Assembly (NCBI RefSeq): GCF_030519355.1
Contig: NZ_JAUMKC010000035.1
Location: 1-35,638 of the forward strand
Reading direction: 5' to 3'
Source: Mucilaginibacter sp. L3T2-6
GTDB lineage: Bacteria > Bacteroidota > Bacteroidia > Sphingobacteriales > Sphingobacteriaceae
Length of the DNA stretch: 35,638 nt
In this document: positions 32,974-35,638 of the stretch, piece after piece
Layout: each line of letters begins with the position of its first letter
How positions within the stretch are numbered: the stretch's first letter is position 1
Notes under the pieces: generated by a model
Seen by the model: the letters and a program-made list of their open reading frames with translations, nothing else
What the model was told of the DNA's origin: nothing
The model's database searches: none
Translations under genes and position numbers: made by a program

Positions 32974-34227
32974 ATGAATTTGCTTATTAAATCCGTAACA
33001 ATTACCGACCCGAATTCACCTTACAATGGCCAGGTTGCCGATGTTCTGATAGAGAAAGGAATCATCACTAAAATAGCGCCGGGCCTTGAAGCGGATGCGG
33101 AATTGGTTGAAGGGGAAGGTAAACACCTGTCGCCGGGCTTTTTCGATCTTAACTGCAATATCGGCGAGCTGGGGCTTGAAACGAAGGAGGATTTGAAAAC
33201 AGGTACCGCTGCCGCGGCAGCCGGAGGATTTACCGGCGTTGCACTCATGCCGAATACCATTCCCCCGGTGCACTCCAAAGCAGAGATCGAGTACCTGATG
33301 AACCGGGCGAAACGGAGTTTGGTGGATGTTTATCCGCTGGGCGCCATATCGCATAAACGGGAGGGTAAAGACCTTGCCGAGATGTACGATATGTTTTTAA
33401 GCGGAGCAAAGGCCTTTACAGATGGCAACCGCCCGGTACAGGATGCAGGATTGATGGAGCGTGCCCTGCTGTACGCACAGGGCTTTGACGCACTGATTTT
33501 ATCTTATCCGGAAGATACTGCCATAGCCGGCAAAGCCAAGGTTAACGAAGGCGAGATAAGCACGATCCTGGGTATGAAGGGCATACCACCGCTTGCCGAG
33601 GAGCTGATGATTGCCCGCGACCTTTACCTGGCAGAATACACCGGTTCACGGATACATTTTACTACTATATCAACCACACGCTCTGTTGAATTGATAAGAG
33701 AAGCCAAACGCAAAGGGATTGAGGTTACCTGCGATGTTGCGGCCCACCACCTGGTGCTTACGGATGAGGCTTTACTAGGCTTCGACAGCCTTTATAAGGT
33801 AAAGCCGCCATTGCGCACCCGGGATGATGTGAATGCCTTGCTGAAGGGTTTGAAAGATGGTACCATAGATGCTATTGTCTCGCAGCATACACCACACGAG
33901 GTGGAGTTTAAGGCTGTTGAATTTGAAGTAGCTGAATTCGGTATCATCGGCTTGCAAACAGCGTTCTCATTAGCTCTGAAAGCCGGTCTCAGCCTCGGCC
34001 TGATCATCGAAAAAATGGCAGTAGCGCCACGTGAAATATTGAATGTAGAAATTCCATCCATCGCAGAAGGTAATGACGCCAACCTGGTATTGTTTGATCC
34101 GGAACAGGAGTGGGAATACAACAAAGCCAACAACAGGTCTAAATCATATAATTCGCCGTATATAGGCCAGAACTTAAAAGGCAAAGTGTTGTTAACTACC
34201 AATAACAATCACTTTTATAAACAATAA
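32974..34227 (+). CDS. Dihydroorotase-like amidohydrolase lacking metal ligands
   Basis: The 417-residue protein has the overall dihydroorotase plan (third step of pyrimidine synthesis) but the active site is degraded. After PGFFDL the usual HxH is Asn60-Cys-Asn62. The next His is Tyr178 (LSYPED instead of SHCED), the His of HVST is Thr231 (TISTTRS), and the catalytic Asp of DHAPH is Gln304 (SQHTPH). Substrate-side remnants such as PNT (93-95) and VAAHHL remain. By analogy with the non-catalytic PyrC-type partner of aspartate transcarbamoylase in some bacteria, it may be structural. I believe related degraded forms are common in this phylum. Automatic annotation would call it pyrC; I leave the symbol empty. 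Confidence 0.85.
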   Translation: MNLLIKSVTITDPNSPYNGQVADVLIEKGIITKIAPGLEADAELVEGEGKHLSPGFFDLNCNIGELGLETKEDLKTGTAAAAAGGFTGVALMPNTIPPVHSKAEIEYLMNRAKRSLVDVYPLGAISHKREGKDLAEMYDMFLSGAKAFTDGNRPVQDAGLMERALLYAQGFDALILSYPEDTAIAGKAKVNEGEISTILGMKGIPPLAEELMIARDLYLAEYTGSRIHFTTISTTRSVELIREAKRKGIEVTCDVAAHHLVLTDEALLGFDSLYKVKPPLRTRDDVNALLKGLKDGTIDAIVSQHTPHEVEFKAVEFEVAEFGIIGLQTAFSLALKAGLSLGLIIEKMAVAPREILNVEIPSIAEGNDANLVLFDPEQEWEYNKANNRSKSYNSPYIGQNLKGKVLLTTNNNHFYKQ

Positions 34228-34231
34228 ACCT

Positions 34232-34900
34232 ATGATAGACCCAAAAGTAGAATCAGCCATAGAAGCCGCACTGACGGCTTTTTCTGAATACAGCGATTTT
34301 AACGCTGAACCATTTGCGGAAGTTATTGCCGGCGTGTTCGACTCCGGGGAGGACTTTATGAGCAAGGTGGACATGATGGACGAAATCTTCGACGATTATC
34401 CGCAGCTGGAGGCTTTACGTGAAGTGTTCTTCGACCTGCTCCTGGTCAACTTCTTTAGCGCTGATGTAAAGAAACTCGAAGACGATTACCTGGACTCGCC
34501 CGAATGGGAAGCTATCGAAGAGGAAACCCTCGACCGGGGCACTGAGCTGCTGAACCTGCTGCTTTATCTGAACGAGTGCGAAGACGAGGAAATTGAACCG
34601 GGACTGGAGGACTACCTAAAGGAATTTTTATTGGTTGATGAGGACGAGTTCCAGGATGAATACCGTATTTATGAACCGGTAATATCTAACCAGGCCCTGA
34701 TGGAAAGTTCTGTTTCTGAAATTGCCAAAGTAGCCAGACAACTTCCCGAAGATTCGGAACTGAAAGAACTGTTTTACCCGGTTATGTGCTTTTTCCAGAA
34801 TACAGACCCGTCAGACGCTGAAACCGCTGACATAGCTGCCAATGCCATTGAACAGGAATTTGATATGGCTGTTTTTGAAATATTGGTGAGCTTTAAATAA
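34232..34900 (+). CDS. Acidic hypothetical protein, 222 aa
   Basis: I do not recognise this protein. It is very rich in Asp and Glu (for example LNECEDEEIEPGLEDYLKEF and VDEDEFQDEY), almost wholly helical in appearance, and lacks a signal peptide or membrane segment, so it should be a soluble acidic cytoplasmic protein. The repeated pattern of amphipathic helices suggests a helical-repeat fold. It begins 4 bases after the dihydroorotase homologue's stop and ends 21 bases before the DUF4199 gene, so it is inside an operon. Confidence 0.8.
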   Translation: MIDPKVESAIEAALTAFSEYSDFNAEPFAEVIAGVFDSGEDFMSKVDMMDEIFDDYPQLEALREVFFDLLLVNFFSADVKKLEDDYLDSPEWEAIEEETLDRGTELLNLLLYLNECEDEEIEPGLEDYLKEFLLVDEDEFQDEYRIYEPVISNQALMESSVSEIAKVARQLPEDSELKELFYPVMCFFQNTDPSDAETADIAANAIEQEFDMAVFEILVSFK

Positions 34901-34921
34901 GCCTCGCCCTGATTGATTATA

Positions 34922-35494
34922 ATGAACGATATTGAAAAAAGGATAAAGATAAACGGGGTAAAGAACGGGTTTATATTAGGCCTGATCATTACTGCGTTGT
35001 CGATAGCGTCCTATTATTTGATTACTACTACTGCATCGCCTTTGGTTTTTGTTGGCGCACCGGTAATATTTTCTGTATTTATTCCAATCTTCCTGGTGAT
35101 ATTCCTGGCATTTAAAGCCCGTAAGGATATTGGCGGATACTGGACCTTTAAGCAGGCTACGACCGGCATATTCATTATGTTTTTAGTAGCTTTTGTTTTC
35201 AATTACCTCGGGAAAGAGATAATTTTTAATAAATTCGTCGAGCCTGACAATACCGTTAAAGTTCAAACTGCGGCTATCAATGCCAAAATTGCCATTTTGA
35301 AAGAGCGGCATACCAGCCAGGTGCTTATCGACAAAAATGTAGCCGAACTAAAAAAAGATTTTTCGCAGCCGTCTGCATCAATCGGCAATGCGATAACCGG
35401 TGTAGTAATTTCTATCATTTTCGTTTTTATCCTGGCTTTATTGTTTGGCGCGCTGTTTAAGAAAGACCCGCCGGTGTATGTCCAGCAGGGGTAG
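34922..35494 (+). CDS. DUF4199 inner-membrane protein
   Basis: This 190-residue membrane protein has four predicted helices (about 15-35, 39-60, 74-94 and 158-180), with a polar, coiled-coil-like stretch of about 50 residues between the third and fourth (KVQTAAINAKIAILKERH). This matches DUF4199, a Bacteroidota-specific family of unknown role. The motif DIGGYWTFKQA in the second cytoplasmic loop is typical. I use the ATG at 34922; an in-frame TTG at 34913 adds three residues. It is the last recognised gene of the plus-strand run; in related genomes a glycosyltransferase often follows, but that part is outside the window. Confidence 0.88.
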   Translation: MNDIEKRIKINGVKNGFILGLIITALSIASYYLITTTASPLVFVGAPVIFSVFIPIFLVIFLAFKARKDIGGYWTFKQATTGIFIMFLVAFVFNYLGKEIIFNKFVEPDNTVKVQTAAINAKIAILKERHTSQVLIDKNVAELKKDFSQPSASIGNAITGVVISIIFVFILALLFGALFKKDPPVYVQQG

Positions 35495-35638
35495 TTATAA
35501 ATAAAAGGTAATGATGCCAAAAATAGTTGGTGGTAATAGGAAAAAAAAGTGCTAAATAGCGTATGCAGATATAAGGGGAATCGGGCTCTGCAGCGGTGCA
35601 ACCTGCCAGCAATAATATTTGCGAACGATACCATGGCC

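Noticed and set aside
35495..35638. Start of another gene at the right edge (ATG near 35512)
   Set aside because: The frame closes after about 14 codons and nothing else is recognisable.
1..35638. tRNA, rRNA, CRISPR array, insertion sequence or attachment site
   Set aside because: No cloverleaf, spaced repeat array, transposase or terminal inverted repeats were recognised by reading.

Overview
The window looks like chromosome of a Sphingobacteriaceae-type Bacteroidota (Mucilaginibacter or Pedobacter-like; this is inferred from protein style, not from a marker gene). The reasons are a SusC/SusD pair, a hybrid two-component regulator, reg_prop/Y_Y_Y sensor kinases, a DUF4199 protein, promoter elements close to TAnnTTTG, and an absence of clear Shine-Dalgarno sites.

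Left part (1-6200): an orphan C5 cytosine DNA methyltransferase (-) is divergent from two unrecognised small genes (+). Then come an exported MsrA-MsrB methionine sulfoxide repair pair, a GNAT acetyltransferase followed by an EamA/DMT exporter, a 57-residue DUF3606 gene (-), and a small exported four-cysteine protein that ends in a bidirectional terminator.

Centre (6200-30700): all genes are on the minus strand. In transcription order they are GH31 (own promoter and terminator), the HTCS regulator, GH27, GH95, GH43, a 305-base gap with a promoter, SusC, SusD, a strong terminator, an FG-GAP/ASPIC-UnbV surface lipoprotein, and a lipoprotein-type reg_prop histidine kinase. The block from GH31 to SusD is a polysaccharide utilisation locus (PUL). 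It holds only exo-acting side-chain glycosidases, with no endo-enzyme. Active-site residues suggest unusual specificities: GH95 has Thr where fucosidases have His, and GH27 lacks the Asp that reads the C6 hydroxyl of galactose. The pattern fits debranching of a plant hemicellulose such as complex arabinoxylan or xyloglucan. The susC and GH31 promoters share a two-copy direct repeat at exactly 21-bp spacing, placed at the same distance from a -7-like element. This is the best candidate for the HTCS operator and ties GH31 to the PUL regulon.

Right part (30886-35494): a plus-strand run of a BatA/VWA membrane protein, a dihydroorotase homologue that has lost its metal ligands, an acidic unknown protein, and a DUF4199 membrane protein. 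A four-copy 8-bp tandem repeat sits directly before the first start codon. No tRNA, rRNA, CRISPR array or insertion sequence was recognised.
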